Origin: Coprinus comatus
Lineage: Eukaryota > Basidiomycota > Agaricomycetes > Agaricales > Agaricaceae
Direction of reading: 5' to 3'
Assembly: GCA_034638255.1 (NCBI GenBank)
Contig: JAWPGT010000114.1
Coordinates: 1-58,953, forward strand
DNA: 58,953 bases
Both the position numbers and the translations under genes were made by a program. Below the pieces are notes generated by a model. It saw only the letters and a program-made list of their open reading frames with translations, had not been told where the DNA came from and made no database searches. The first letter of the stretch is position 1. Each line of letters begins with the position of its first letter. This document shows positions 1-11,000 of this stretch, one piece after another.

Positions 1-1500
1 CGAGTATTGATCGGAACGTTACGTGGGTAGGTGCGTTCAAACGGCGCCGTTGAGACGGTTTGAACAATGCTAAGAACGTAAGATTCCGATAAGGATTGAG
101 TATCGAAACAGGTGTTAGATTGAATAAGAACTTACCAGAAGATAGGTCACTACAACTCCAGCAGTCCTCCATAGTGTGTACAAATCAGGGGTGGAACAGA
201 GAATGTACGCGTGGTGTAAACAAGCCTGAAAGCATGTTATGGAGTGCAGGAGGGAGTGAGATATCAGTAAAATAACAGGATTGGTGTAAAAGTTAGAGAA
301 CATACTTTTCACCAATGAATACCCCACCATACCACACCGTACTACCCTCTATCGATTTGCCTTTTCAATGCGGTTCCAACGAGCCTAAGAACGTGGTGTA
401 TGGTGCGAAAATGACTGTGTTAGTAGTTGTAGAGTGAACAGTATACTCACAAGATAGACCTTAGAAGATAAGGTCACTACATATCCAGAACTTCTCCATA
501 TCGTTTACAAGTTGGAGATGTCATAGAGGTGGTACGCGTAGGTTAGACGAGCCTAAGAATGTGCCATGGAGTGCAGGAGGGAGTGAGAAATGAGTAAAAT
601 ACTTCCCTTGAGACAGATAATGACTCACCAAGGAAGAAACCCCCCTTCGTGGGGTATACACCATACCACGTCATCACCTAACCCTCCTATCCTATAGTAC
701 ACGTCGAGAAGGTTCTGGAGAGCCTAGAAACATTCCTGTATGTAGAAAAATGAGTGATACAGAAGAAAAACAGCAAGTAATGACACACCAGCAGTAAAAC
801 TGATGTTATAGCATGGCTACTGCATCGGGACGCGTGTATGTAGGCTTGTTCAAAGCGGAGTATTGAGGCCGTCCTGGAGAGCCTGAGAACGCGCCAATAC
901 GCGATTATATGAGCCCAATACATGGAAAATAGTCGAAATTGACATACCTTATAAGAATAATGAAAACCCCACCATATCACGCATACATAGGCTCATTCAA
1001 TGCATAATGTCGAGACGGTTCCAACGAGCTCCAACACGTAGAGTTTCATCAAGAAATGAGAGTGCAGTGGTGACATTACTCAGAGTCGGCAGTGAGTAGA
1101 AGTTGTGACCTTCGTGAGGTTGCATTGCTGATGCAACGTGTCCTGTCACATGAGATGGTGAGAGTGATCATGTGACAGTCCGATTTTGTGATTTTTCGTG
1201 AAGTCCAAATCTGGGAACATAAATGATGTGATTATTGATGCATCATCATGAAATAACAATACATCATTAATGACATCAACCAAACAAATGAAACAAAAAC
1301 AAAGTCAATAACACAAATTAACTTTGACTTTTTGTGACCTTAGAATAGTGCTTGGGAAACTTAAAAACTTGGTTGGAAATATTGACTACCTTAGAGTTAC
1401 TTTGAAAATATATATCTAAGTATCAGTAAGTATCAGTAAGTATACTAAGCTACCCAAGCTATACTGAGTACTTACTAAGGACATGCTGGAAATGCTGATG
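1..1500 (-). mobile_element. TIR DNA transposon, copy A (truncated by window edge)
   Basis: Copy of the element found complete at 16301-18290. The end at 1500 reads AAATGCTGATG and is preceded by AAGGACATG, matching the right terminus of the complete copy (AAGGACATG...AAATCCTGATG). The interval 1030-1400 resembles the reverse complement of the subterminal part of the other copy (16340-16730), including the stretch around AAGTCCAAAT. The inner part is the same kind of tandem exon/intron-like array, here on the minus strand. No transposase frame is visible, so it is probably non-autonomous. The left end lies outside the window. Confidence 0.6.
40..1035 (-). repeat. Tandem array of ~160-bp exon/intron-like units (copy A)
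   Basis: Read on the minus strand, a splice-acceptor-like block (CTTAG followed by GCTC or close variants) recurs with starts near 1029, 882, 723, 552, 384, 224 and 69, a period of about 147-171 bp. Donor-like blocks (GGTAAGTTC or similar) lie inside some units, for example near 130. The first unit holds the palindrome AACGGCGCCGTT, also found at 17403. Units have diverged and carry no long frame. Confidence 0.55.
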
Positions 1501-3842
1501 TGGCGTCAGTAAAAATCCGAAAGAAAGGCCTATACAAGCCTGTAATACATACTATTTATTTTACATTTTTATGTATGCTAGCTTAAATCTATAGTAGGTA
1601 TGTCATATACCTGTAGAAAACTATTATTTTTTTGTATGTATTTATGGAATATACTAGATTTTAACATGCCTGGTAAGATCCGTGCTAGGTGGCTTTGATG
1701 CCTATGGTATGGCTAGTAGCTGTGTACCATGCATGAACCACATGTAGTAGATTTTCTCATCCATAGTACTTATTTCTAATACCTACATCAATACCTAGTA
1801 GGTATGGTGTAGGTATGTGTAGATATGTGTATGTATTCATTGAATGTTATATGATTAGTTTAGTTTATTGCTAGGATCTTCTTTTTTAAAATGGGGGGAT
1901 ATTGGAGAAGCATATGAGGTATCATAATGTATCAATAGACTCAGGAGTCAGGAGTCAAATAGGGAGAATAGAGATGCAAGCATGGAGGTCAGAAAAGATG
2001 ATATTGAATTAAAATGAAATAAAAACGTTACTTATGTAGTTCAGTGGTATTAGCATCATTTACGTACTGTATGTAGACTTCCCAAGAGTGCAGGTTCAAA
2101 CCTCACTTGTTGTAATATATTAAATTAATAATTCGCACAATTTAAATACAAATAATATAGGTGTATAAATAATATCGTGGAAAAACTCACTAAACATCCA
2201 GAAGAAGTCAAAACTCAGGATACCTTTTTATCATTGTTCAAGCCAAATCTCATGTATTATAATACATATATATATATGATAAAACATAGTAGTTATTGTA
2301 ATATATGAGTTACCTAGTAGGTCTACCAGGCCTGAATTCAAAACTAGACATACATAGGCATTCCCAAACCTACTAGGCTGTCCAGACCTAGTAGGTATGG
2401 CTGTAGGTATTGGATTGTATAGTATATATACACAGGCATTACATGAGAATTTTTACTGACGGGGCAATCGTGAAACGGAAAAAAGTAACCTGAAGGAGTT
2501 AACTCCGGGGGTTGACGAGATGATCCAGTTTACAGCCTAGATTATTCCCCAGGTCCTAGGTTGGGATCATGATGAATGGAAACTTTCTGTTGACAAATCT
2601 ACTGGGTCCAGGATAGTTATGCTCCAGAAAGGCTTTCCCCCTAGTAAGAATCCTCCGAAATACATAATTCTCTCTGCAAAGATTGAACCTGTGAACATAT
2701 CTATAAAGCATTTCTACCATGGCAAGCGAAATACCCTTCGACCCACAGATATTCTGGCGACGATTGTCAATGAAAATACCTCCCATCCAATGCCTGGCAC
2801 TGAGGAACCCAAGAGTCATTCCGCAAGTACCAAGAGGAGCTCTCACAGACTCATTCAATATGGTAGATCCCCAGCACTGAATGTGATATTTGGTCTATGG
2901 GAAAAGCTGGTTACAGACCGAGCACACCTTGGAATTTTTGACCAGTTACTATTGTCAGCAAAAAGGGCAATTTAATACATGTAGAATACATGTAGTTACC
3001 TTGTTTGCCATGTATCACAAGGTTTACCATTATTACCTTTCGGGTATTGCTGCATATTTTCAAATATCTCTGTTCAGGTTAGCATACATGTATCACTCGA
3101 AATGTTTACCTTGTAAGTCATATATTCCAATACATGCAGAATATATAGATTTTAAGATTATCAATGATTCTGACAAAAGAAATTACTATTGTCTTATTTC
3201 ACTTTATCATATTTCTTTTTCTTATGTTGGTTTTTTTCTTCTACCCATCATACTCACCATACTTACTCGGGCATATACATATACACACATATAATTTATT
3301 TACAACATCCTGGAATTGAACCCTATACTTCTTATCTACTTACATCAGTTTGTGATTAAAATGTACCACTATACTACATAGACAATGTACTATGCTTCAG
3401 TTAACGTTTGAACTCATCAACAGGTTGCTTTTCTTGTCCACGGTGATGAGAGCACTTCAAAACACATACCATCATCTAATCTGTTGGAACAGGATTGTCA
3501 TTATATTAGACTGTTGCTTGAACATGTAAATACCATGTACAGGTACTAAAATCATTCAATAAAACATCTGGCCTTGTTATCACACCTACATGATATAGCA
3601 TATATGCAGCTTACCTTTGTGTTATTGAGTATATATACATCACAAAATGTGTATTGGACAGGTATTAGGCCCACCAAAATACTATACTACATAGAAGACA
3701 ATTAAAATTTTGGTGATAAACATATATTTCTCTTACTTTTCTTGTATATACCATGCATGGTCATAAAATAAATGTATACTACATGTATACATCTGCCATA
3801 CAGTTACACTGCAGGTACGAGAGTCGCTCATCAGGTACGTAC
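1501..3842. other. AT-rich intergenic flank, no convincing gene
   Basis: This lies between copy A and the Gypsy-1 insertion site. It is rich in short runs related to TAGGTATG and TACATG. Open frames at 2556-2858 (minus), 2619-2975 and 2890-3294 (plus) overlap one another and resemble no family I know, so I do not call them genes. It would have been continuous with 27385 onward before Gypsy-1 inserted. Confidence 0.5.
2030..2111 (+). pseudogene. tRNA-Gly-like relic with A and B boxes
   Basis: The stretch contains an A-box-like TAGTTCAGTGGTA, an anticodon-loop-like ACTTCCCAAG resembling tRNA-Gly(UCC), and a B box GGTTCAAACC. The D arm and anticodon region look tRNA-like, with an insertion between them. 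The acceptor stem and T stem pair poorly. It is probably a degenerate tRNA or tRNA-derived repeat rather than a working gene. Confidence 0.35.
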
Positions 3843-3847
3843 CAAGT
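3843..3847 (+). repeat. Target-site duplication of Gypsy-1 (CAAGT), left copy
   Basis: CAAGT directly precedes the 5' LTR and recurs at 27380-27384 directly after the 3' LTR. A matched 5-bp duplication across 23.5 kb shows that the outer element and everything nested in it sit in one original insertion. Confidence 0.9.
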
Positions 3848-4102
3848 TGTAAGTGTCATACACTTACAAGGTTACTATATCTGTATATTTTTACCTCTTT
3901 TGCTTTCTTTCAAGTTCTCTTCAATTAACTACGTCACCATCGTCATTTTTATTAGACTACGTCATTCATAGGTACATTGTAGTATAAGTATTCATCCACC
4001 TTTTTGTAGAGTATCATCTTTTCTTTCTTTCTCTCTCTCAATAAACATCGGTTCAAGGGATTTCGTTCACCTCTGAGTGTTGGCTCACATAGAGCACTTC
4101 CA
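3848..4102 (+). repeat. Gypsy-1 5' LTR (255 bp)
   Basis: Begins TGTAAGTG and ends CACTTCCA. It differs from the 3' LTR at three positions only, near offsets 11, 153 and 221, each CA here where the 3' LTR has CG. The first 21 bases form a near-perfect hairpin (TGTAAGTGT, 3-base loop, ACACTTACA). A CT-rich stretch and AATAAA lie in the second half. Confidence 0.92.
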
Positions 4103-4222
4103 CTTTTTTTTTCCCTTCCTCCGAATTATTACCAATGCCGAAAACTGACTCTGTTCTGACGCATATAGTCACCTCTCTGTTGGTTCCTCAAAAGATGCAT
4201 ATATGTCACTCTGGATCCGTCC

Positions 4223-5254
4223 TTGCCTTCTCTGCCTCTCAATACACCCGCCGTTTCTTCCTCCGCTGCACCGACTGTCCCCACCACTGCTGCTTCTGGT
4301 TCTTCACTGTCTTCTCTCACTTCTGACTCCTCTTCTCTCCGTCCCTCTCTATCAGCTGCCGCCATCACTGCTGCTGCTGTTGCCACTACTGCATATACGA
4401 CCCGTTCAAACTCCACTCCTGGCGCATTGCTTACTGGAGTCTTACCTCCAACACGTAAACGAAAGCCAAAACCCCCTCCACCTGTCCCTGTCACTCCACT
4501 TTTCTGTGAAAATTCTGAAATGTCTACCCCTTCCATTGTTCTCACTTCTGGTTTGCCCAACTACAAGGACGGCGATGCCAAAACCACTTCCATTGGCTGC
4601 AATCATCCACCTGTCATCGGTCCAGGCTGCATGAACATCACGGCCCTTGTCACCTGGGAATTCGAATGTCGTAAGTTCTTTGGTCACAAGAAAATTGATG
4701 TCGCGGAACGTACAGCCTCAGTCATGTATTCCTTCACCAATCCTACCATATCCTCTCACATCATGCTACCCACACAGGAGGCTGCCATCAAGGCTATGAC
4801 CTTTGAACTCTTTGTTACTGAGCTGCGTACTTGTTTCTTACCTACTGGCTGGGACAATGAGCTGGCAACCATTATGCGAGTTCACCAAAATAATCTTCCT
4901 TTTGAGGAATGGACAACTAGGATTCTTGCTTGTCACTCAGCTCTTTCTGGTTCGAAGCGTGCTATGGCTAATGACTGGCCTCGAGAGCAAATTCACGCCA
5001 CCATGGACCCTGCCCTTTTCTTAAGGTACGAAGAACGTTGCAAAACTGTTGATCTTGACACTATAGTAGCTCTCAATGACTGGCTCCGAGCTGTCCAAGA
5101 ATTGAAGGATCCTGCCAAGAAGCAACGCCACACTCTACTTTCACATCTTGGTCCAGCCCCTGCTACTCAGACACAATCATCCCAACCACCCCCTGTACAC
5201 TATCCTAATGCTCTGCACTACTATCAGCCGCACCCTCAGCCTGCTTCTTTCACT
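4223..5254 (+). pseudogene. gag: Gypsy-1 gag, N-terminal part
   Basis: A frame of about 345 codons with a Ser/Thr/Ala-rich N-terminus followed by a retrotransposon capsid-like region (VTWEFECRKFFGHKK, then helices ending RAVQELKDPAKKQRH) and a Pro/Gln-rich tail. No in-frame ATG opens it cleanly; upstream ATGs at 4135, 4195 and 4203 are in other frames, so the true start is unknown. The frame is cut after codons for SFT by the 363-bp element at 5255 and resumes at 5618. It would form the particle core of the element. Confidence 0.7.
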
Positions 5255-5617
5255 GTAAGGGGACCTTCCTCACCGACCCTTACACCGACACACCAACTAC
5301 CGACTGATCCTCTGATGTTCCAACTTCCATTGGAACACCTCCCGACTTTGTGCTTTCACGACTTGCCCCCTCACGTGACTCGTCCCCCATTGTTCCCATT
5401 GTCCATGTTACAACATCCCTGAGGACAATAGCTGGCATCTCTGTTTGTATAGTAGTATATATTGCGTGTAGCCTGTGCAAGTGAATCCCCAACTCTTTCT
5501 CTTTGGATTCCTCGCTAGGTATGTTGTATCTGCTCTGTAATATGTTTCCGATCAAATATAACTTTGGATTCCTTGCTAGTTGTTGGGCCGTTTGTCGCCG
5601 ACGTGAGTCGCCCTTAC
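5255..5617 (+). mobile_element. 363-bp TIR element, copy 1 (MITE-like)
   Basis: Starts GTAAGGGG and ends GCCCTTAC, giving a 7-bp terminal inverted repeat (GTAAGGG). ACT stands on both sides (5252-5254 and 5618-5620), a 3-bp target duplication, and its removal rejoins the gag frame as ...SFT-NPTIPP. It has no coding capacity. A near-identical copy lies inverted at 6716-7078. TIRs with a 3-bp TSD suggest a small non-autonomous DNA element, though a solo-LTR origin is not excluded because both ends also read TG...CA with one extra base. Confidence 0.6.
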
Positions 5618-5977
5618 ACTAATCCCACTATTCCACCATGTCCACCCCCTCCTGTCCACACACCCGAATCATTCATGGCTTTCTGGAACTCACCTAGACG
5701 TCAGTCCTCTTCACTCCAGGACATCTACAGCCAACTTCCACCTACAGTCCCTCAGCCCCCCTTCCTCAGTCCTGATGAAAAGGAAACTTTACGGACTCAT
5801 TTTGGCTGTTTTATCTGTCGACAGCTATATGCCAACCATCAGTCAAAGACCTGTAATCCGTTGCTTAACATCTGTGCTTCTAACTGGGCTCTGAAAACAC
5901 AGGTGGATATTGATCAGTTACGTTCCGCATCTTATTCCTGTTCTGCTCCCTGTTATGACCATGAACCGTTAAGCTGA
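5618..5977 (+). pseudogene. gag: Gypsy-1 gag, zinc-knuckle part
   Basis: Continues the gag frame beyond copy 1 of the 363-bp element. A Pro-rich linker leads to a C-x2-C-x6-H-x4-C knuckle (CFICRQLYANHQSKTC). The two extra residues before the His differ from the usual CCHC spacing. Such variant knuckles occur in basidiomycete Gypsy elements, from memory of the family. The frame ends in TGA at 5975-5977 and enters unrelated sequence. Confidence 0.6.
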
Positions 5978-6715
5978 ACACCCTGGAACTTAAATGCTAG
6001 GTGCAGTCATTTAGGAATGTGCTTTCAATAAACACTCTGCTGCAATCTCAAGGCCTTTCAACCCAGTGACCAAGAGGTATGGAGACAGAGATGTATAAGG
6101 GATACAACAGAAGAGATTAAAGCTTAGGGCTTTAATTGTCTAATACAGTGAGTATTTATACTATTCTAGGGATGTACCTATTAATAGCTACTAACTACGT
6201 ATATCCTAAATACTCGTCATCGCTTTATAATCTACTCCATACACAATGCTAGAACTGTCAACAGGAGTAGGTGAGACATCGGGGTCGGGGACTATTTACT
6301 CCATATACAATGAAAGATTAGTCAACAGGAGTAAAATGACAAAACAGATAACTAATACTGGAGCTGGGGAAATGCAGACTTCTAAGCATAAGTGGAGTCT
6401 CATACTTAGTTTGACGTTAGGTCATAACGATGTCATAGTGATGTCACTGGGGAATGGTATGTCAGGTGGAGTTGTCCATGGTGTTGTCATTGGGAATGAG
6501 TTCGGGGAAGATGGCGAACAAGTCTTCCTCGGTGGTGGTGGTACAGGCCGGTGGTTTGGGTGGACTCATAACACTCCCCCCAACCGAGTTGTCGCTGCTT
6601 ATGTTCACAATCAAACCCCGATAGGCAACACGGAGACATTGGATGAGATGGAAGCTCAGATTCAACCTAGGACTATCGTTCACAACACTACATCTACTCC
6701 CACCCCACCTCTGCT
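5978..6715 (-). mobile_element. Unresolved insert inside Gypsy-1, LTR-like on the minus strand
   Basis: This segment does not belong to the Gypsy-1 frame. On the minus strand it shows a purine run GGTTGGGGGGAG followed by TGTTATGAG (near 6570-6592), the arrangement expected at a polypurine tract and LTR start, and a TATAAATACT box further on. Two imperfect ~45-bp direct repeats lie at about 6228-6340 (ACTCCATA...CAACAGGAGTA). I cannot fix its ends. The open frame at 6246-6719 has no family resemblance and is probably fortuitous. Confidence 0.35.
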
Positions 6716-7078
6716 GTAAGGGCGACTCACGTCGGCAACAAACGGCCCAACAACTAGCAAGGAATCCAAAGTTATATTTGATCGGAAACATATTACAGAG
6801 CAGATACAACATACCTAGCGAGGAATCCAAAGAGAAAGAGTTGGGGATTCACTCGCACAGGCTACACACAATATATACTACTATACAAACAGAGATGCCA
6901 GCTATTGTCCTCAGGGATGTTGTAACATGGACAATGGGAACAATGGGGGACGAGTCACGTGAGGGGGCAAGTCGTGAAAGCGCAAAGTCGGGAGGTGTTC
7001 CAATGGAAGTTGGAACATCGGAGGATCGGTCGGTAGTCGGTGTGTCAGTGTAAGGGTCGGTGAGGAAGGTCCCCTTAC
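6716..7078 (-). mobile_element. 363-bp TIR element, copy 2 (inverted)
   Basis: Reverse-complement copy of 5255-5617, the same length, differing at a few positions. Ends GTAAGGGC and CCCCTTAC. No 3-bp duplication is visible at its borders (GCT against ATC), so it may have arrived as part of the adjoining LTR-like insert, or its flanks were rearranged. The two copies form a long inverted repeat with about 1.1 kb between. Confidence 0.6.
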
Positions 7079-7482
7079 ATCCGCCCCCTTTTGTTGCCTT
7101 CACCAATAACACAGCACCTAATCCACCACAACCAAGCCCTATTACCCAACAGCACCATATTGATCTAGCCTCCTACCCCCCCACCTCTACACATCCTTCA
7201 GCCGTTCCTCAACCCGTCTTTATTGGTGCTCTTACCACCTCAATGTATGATGATGGAAGTCAAGATGCTCCTGATTCTGACATGATCTCTCCAGATATCA
7301 CTCCATGGACCACCGAACAGTGCCTTGCAACTCAGTTCACTAGGGAAATTGAAGATGACCTTATCAGCTTAGGTGATAGTGAAGATGAAAAGTATGTCCT
7401 TACTGATCTGGCTAACAATCCACATCTCCGATGGGACTGCCTCGCATGCAGTTCACACTCTTCCGCTGTCCCGGTTAATGCT
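7079..7482 (+). pseudogene. Gypsy-1 gag-protease linker
   Basis: A Pro/Ser-rich then acidic open frame that ends exactly at the Copia insertion. Its last codons (PVNA) continue across the Copia element into LIDNGCPVALIS at 13548, the aspartic-protease active site. The frame is uninterrupted here. It has lost its join to the zinc-knuckle part because of the 5978-7078 insert. Confidence 0.65.
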
Positions 7483-7721
7483 TGTTGAACTATTATTAGT
7501 TCTACAATGACATTCTCATATGGCATCACACTTGATGAATATATCTTCATGATCCCTATCATGTGACCTAGTATATTCTCGCACGGACCACTGTAAATAT
7601 GTATATAAACTTGTACTCTTGCATTATATACTTCAGTTCCTATTCTACTAACAACCATCACCCTCAGTAAGTCCAGAGTCGTACCTACCCATGTTTAACA
7701 CACTACGCTCTTGTTTTAACA
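7483..7721 (+). repeat. Copia 5' LTR (239 bp)
   Basis: TGTTGAAC...TTTTAACA. I count five differences from the 3' LTR, and all fall in CG-derived dinucleotides (CA/TG, TG/CG, CG/TG). In one case the two copies carry the two alternative deamination products of the same ancestral CG. Confidence 0.93.
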
Positions 7722-8005
7722 GGTTATGGGCCCCGGTTAGCCTGTATGACTCTTGACACGCACTTGACGAGTACTACTCATCGTGTAGCTCAGAGCTCGA
7801 GGGTGAAGCTGGATTCACCTGTGAGGGAAGTCTGAGTTCCGCTCGCTCGAGATGTCGACCCACTCAGTGTTCTCTATGCAACCCCTTACCGTACTCGGTT
7901 AGACAGGCAGCTTATAGCTCTGTAGAACATAGCACATGTAGTGCAGCTTTAGTTCATAGTTCTGACACATGTTTTGTTGTAGATTTTTATCTCCAAACAT
8001 TACTC

Positions 8006-11000
8006 ATGGCCACTTTGATCCCCTCGATCCTGGTCCTCACTGGCACTGCCAACTACCAAGTGTGGTCAGCACATGTTATGTCCATTGCTAACATGATCCA
8101 CATGGATGGGTGGTGTGTAGCGAGAATGATCGATGGCAGTGCCACAAGGCCTGCAGCTATCGGTGGTTCCCCCGCAACCGCCACTGCCGCTATGGTACCC
8201 CCCATGAATGTCGATGACATTCGAAAGTTCGATAATGTTGAGGCATTTGCACTTGGGATGTTAAATTCCCGATTGAGCGATGACATGCTCCGGCATGGTG
8301 AAACAACCTCAGATGATCTCTGGACACACCTGAGATGAGTTTACGGCACATTTTCGGCAGGTGCAACTTATGAGCTGTATGCCTCTGCAGATTCGTTCCG
8401 ATTATCTGGTGTAAATGATCCCTCTAAGGAGATCGCCACCTTTAGGAACTATTTCACACAGTTAGAGCAAGCCACGCCCCCAATTAACGTCCCCGGTATC
8501 CTCCGTGCATTGATGTTAATGACACGCATTCCTCCTCAATGGAGTGCCACTCGTGCTGCTCTCCTCGTTCAATATGGTAACTCCCTTTCGACCTTAACGG
8601 TCCAGATCGTTTCAGACACTATTATGGGTGCATGGCGAGATTCCCGTGGTGCTGCTTCTGCTTCTCGTGCCACTTCCACCGGCATTAAAAACTATAAGGG
8701 TGCAAAGCCCTATTCTAAATCCTCTGGTGGTGCTTCTCAGCAGCCCCAACAACAACAACAACAGAAGTCGTCATCTGGTGGTTCTAAACCAAATCAGACC
8801 CAGAACTCCGGTTCCAGTGATGCTTCTGGGGGGGATAAGGATAAAAAGAAGAAGCATCGACGTGGAAAACATGGAGGCAACAAGGCTAACAATGCCGAAG
8901 AGGATGCCGGTAATGTGGATATGATTTTGTCACCCACTGTCTTGGAGTCTTTCACGACTCCCACTAACAAACCTTCCAATACTCATTCTCTCGTCGAGAG
9001 GATGAAGACAACTGATCCCTGCCTCAGGGCAGTGGCCTTGAAAAAGGCTGCAGATGAAGTCGTCATGCATGGTGTTGAGCCTCCTGCTCCTTGTGCTACT
9101 CTTCTTCCCCCTGCTGGACACCTGGTTGGTCGTACCCGGTATCAGAAAAAGAAGACAGAGGTCTTTGAGAAGATAGGTGCTCGCCTTGGCTTCGGCTTGG
9201 TTGAACCCTGTCCCCCATCACCTCCACTATCGCTTGATGCGATGGTGTCACACATCCTTCCTGAAGAGGAAGTTGATTCGTCTTTGGTTTCTACACCTGG
9301 GTCCCCCACGTGCAGATCTGAGTCTCCTTCTTATGTCCCTCCTTCTGATGTCCCTGAAGCGATCTCCAAGGCTGACACCTATATGAATGATCCTGACTAC
9401 AAAGCTGATGCAGATTATGAGGTCGATGATGGTTGGTATAATGAGTATGTACCTTTCTTTTCTCAAGATTTCTTCCTTACTAAATGGGATATCCAGAGAT
9501 GCCCCCACCAAATGGGGAGACGAACAAATTGCTCCATCAGACCCAATGTTCTAGTGCACCATAATGGACTGCCGGACTATAGTCGGACATTTAGTTCTCT
9601 TTTATCTACTGTTGATGTAACTTCTCCCGTTTCTGTAAATATGATGGATTCTCCCATTTCTTTATGCGATCCTTTTGTCTTACTGGCAAAATATTTAAGA
9701 GATCCTGAAAGTGGTGATAAACTGGTAAAAGATCTTGAATGCTTATGCAACTTCTGTGAAGATAAAGGAAAACCTAATTATGCTAGAGAGTCTGCTACTT
9801 GGCTCCTTGATTCAGGCGCTAGCTTTAATTGCACCCAGCATATAAGTGACTTTATCGAGTTAGAAGAAGGAGTTTTTGGCAATGTTAGAACTGCTAACGA
9901 CAAACTCATTGGCATTACTGGCCGTGGGAAAGTCCTCTTTCAACATGAAGTAGACGGAGTTACAAGAACAACTCCACTGTATCTGGTCTATTATATTGTG
10001 TCTCTCTCCACTAGAATCATTTCACCTGGCGCCTTATGGCTGCAAGGAATGAGGAGTGAGTCTAATTTAAAGTGAACCAACATATTTCGTTCAAACGGAA
10101 AATTATTTATGCATGCTACACGCATACCTGTGTTCAAAGAGTTAGAAGATGCACTCCACCACATTCACACTCGGATTGTGCGTCACTATACTGCGAATCA
10201 GGTGCTATCTTATTGCACATCTAAATTATCTGTTTATGATCTTTGGCACCATCGATTGGCGCATCCTGGAAAGGAAATATTGCGACAACTTCCAAAACAC
10301 TCAGAAAAAGTACCTGAGTTTAACATTCCTATCTCTCGTCAAGTTTGTGACGGTTGTGCTCATGGCAAAATGTCCGATGACGCACATCATCCTTCTTCGA
10401 CACGAGTGAAGTCATTTTTAGAATTGATCCACAGTAATCTTCTAGAATTCCCCGTTGCCTCATATCACAAGTACAAGTGGGCAATGATGTTCTATGATGA
10501 CTATTCTAGCCATGCCTGGATCCTCCTTTTATGAGCCAAATCTGATGCCTTTGCGGCACTTGAAAGATTTTGTGCCTTTGAGGAAAAGCAATTCAGTAAA
10601 ACAATTAAGCACATCTGGACAGATAATGGTGGCAAATATGTCTCTAAACAACTTGAGGAATTCCTTCACTCAAAAGGGATAGTACATGAGACGTCTGCAC
10701 CACATATTCACCAGCAGAATGGTAGAGCAGAAAGACTGAACTGCACACTTCAGGAAAAGGCGCAGGCCATGCGACTTACTGCATGCTTACCAGATTCTTG
10801 GTGGGAATTTGCCCTTAACATGGCTGTTCATTGCTACAATAGAACTCCCATCAAACGTCTTGAATGGAAGACTCCCACAGAAATGGTAACAGGGAAGAAG
10901 CCAGATCTATCTGGTCTTCACATGTTTGGCTGTGCAGCTTACGTTTTCATTCCTAAGGAATCACGTGATGACAAATTGTCACCCAGATCTGAAATAATGA

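Noticed and set aside
4129..4560. 143-codon minus-strand frame in the Gypsy-1 gag region
   Set aside because: It mirrors the low-complexity Ser/Ala-rich gag N-terminus and has no independent support.
6246..6719. 157-codon plus-strand frame inside the unresolved insert
   Set aside because: It spans LTR-like sequence and a duplicated motif and ends in the 363-bp element; no protein resemblance.
8748..8766. (CAA)n and GTT runs in gag genes as regulatory microsatellites
   Set aside because: They encode Gln or Asn runs in the Gag frames (Copia near 8750, Gypsy-2 near 25670 and 25800) and need no other explanation.
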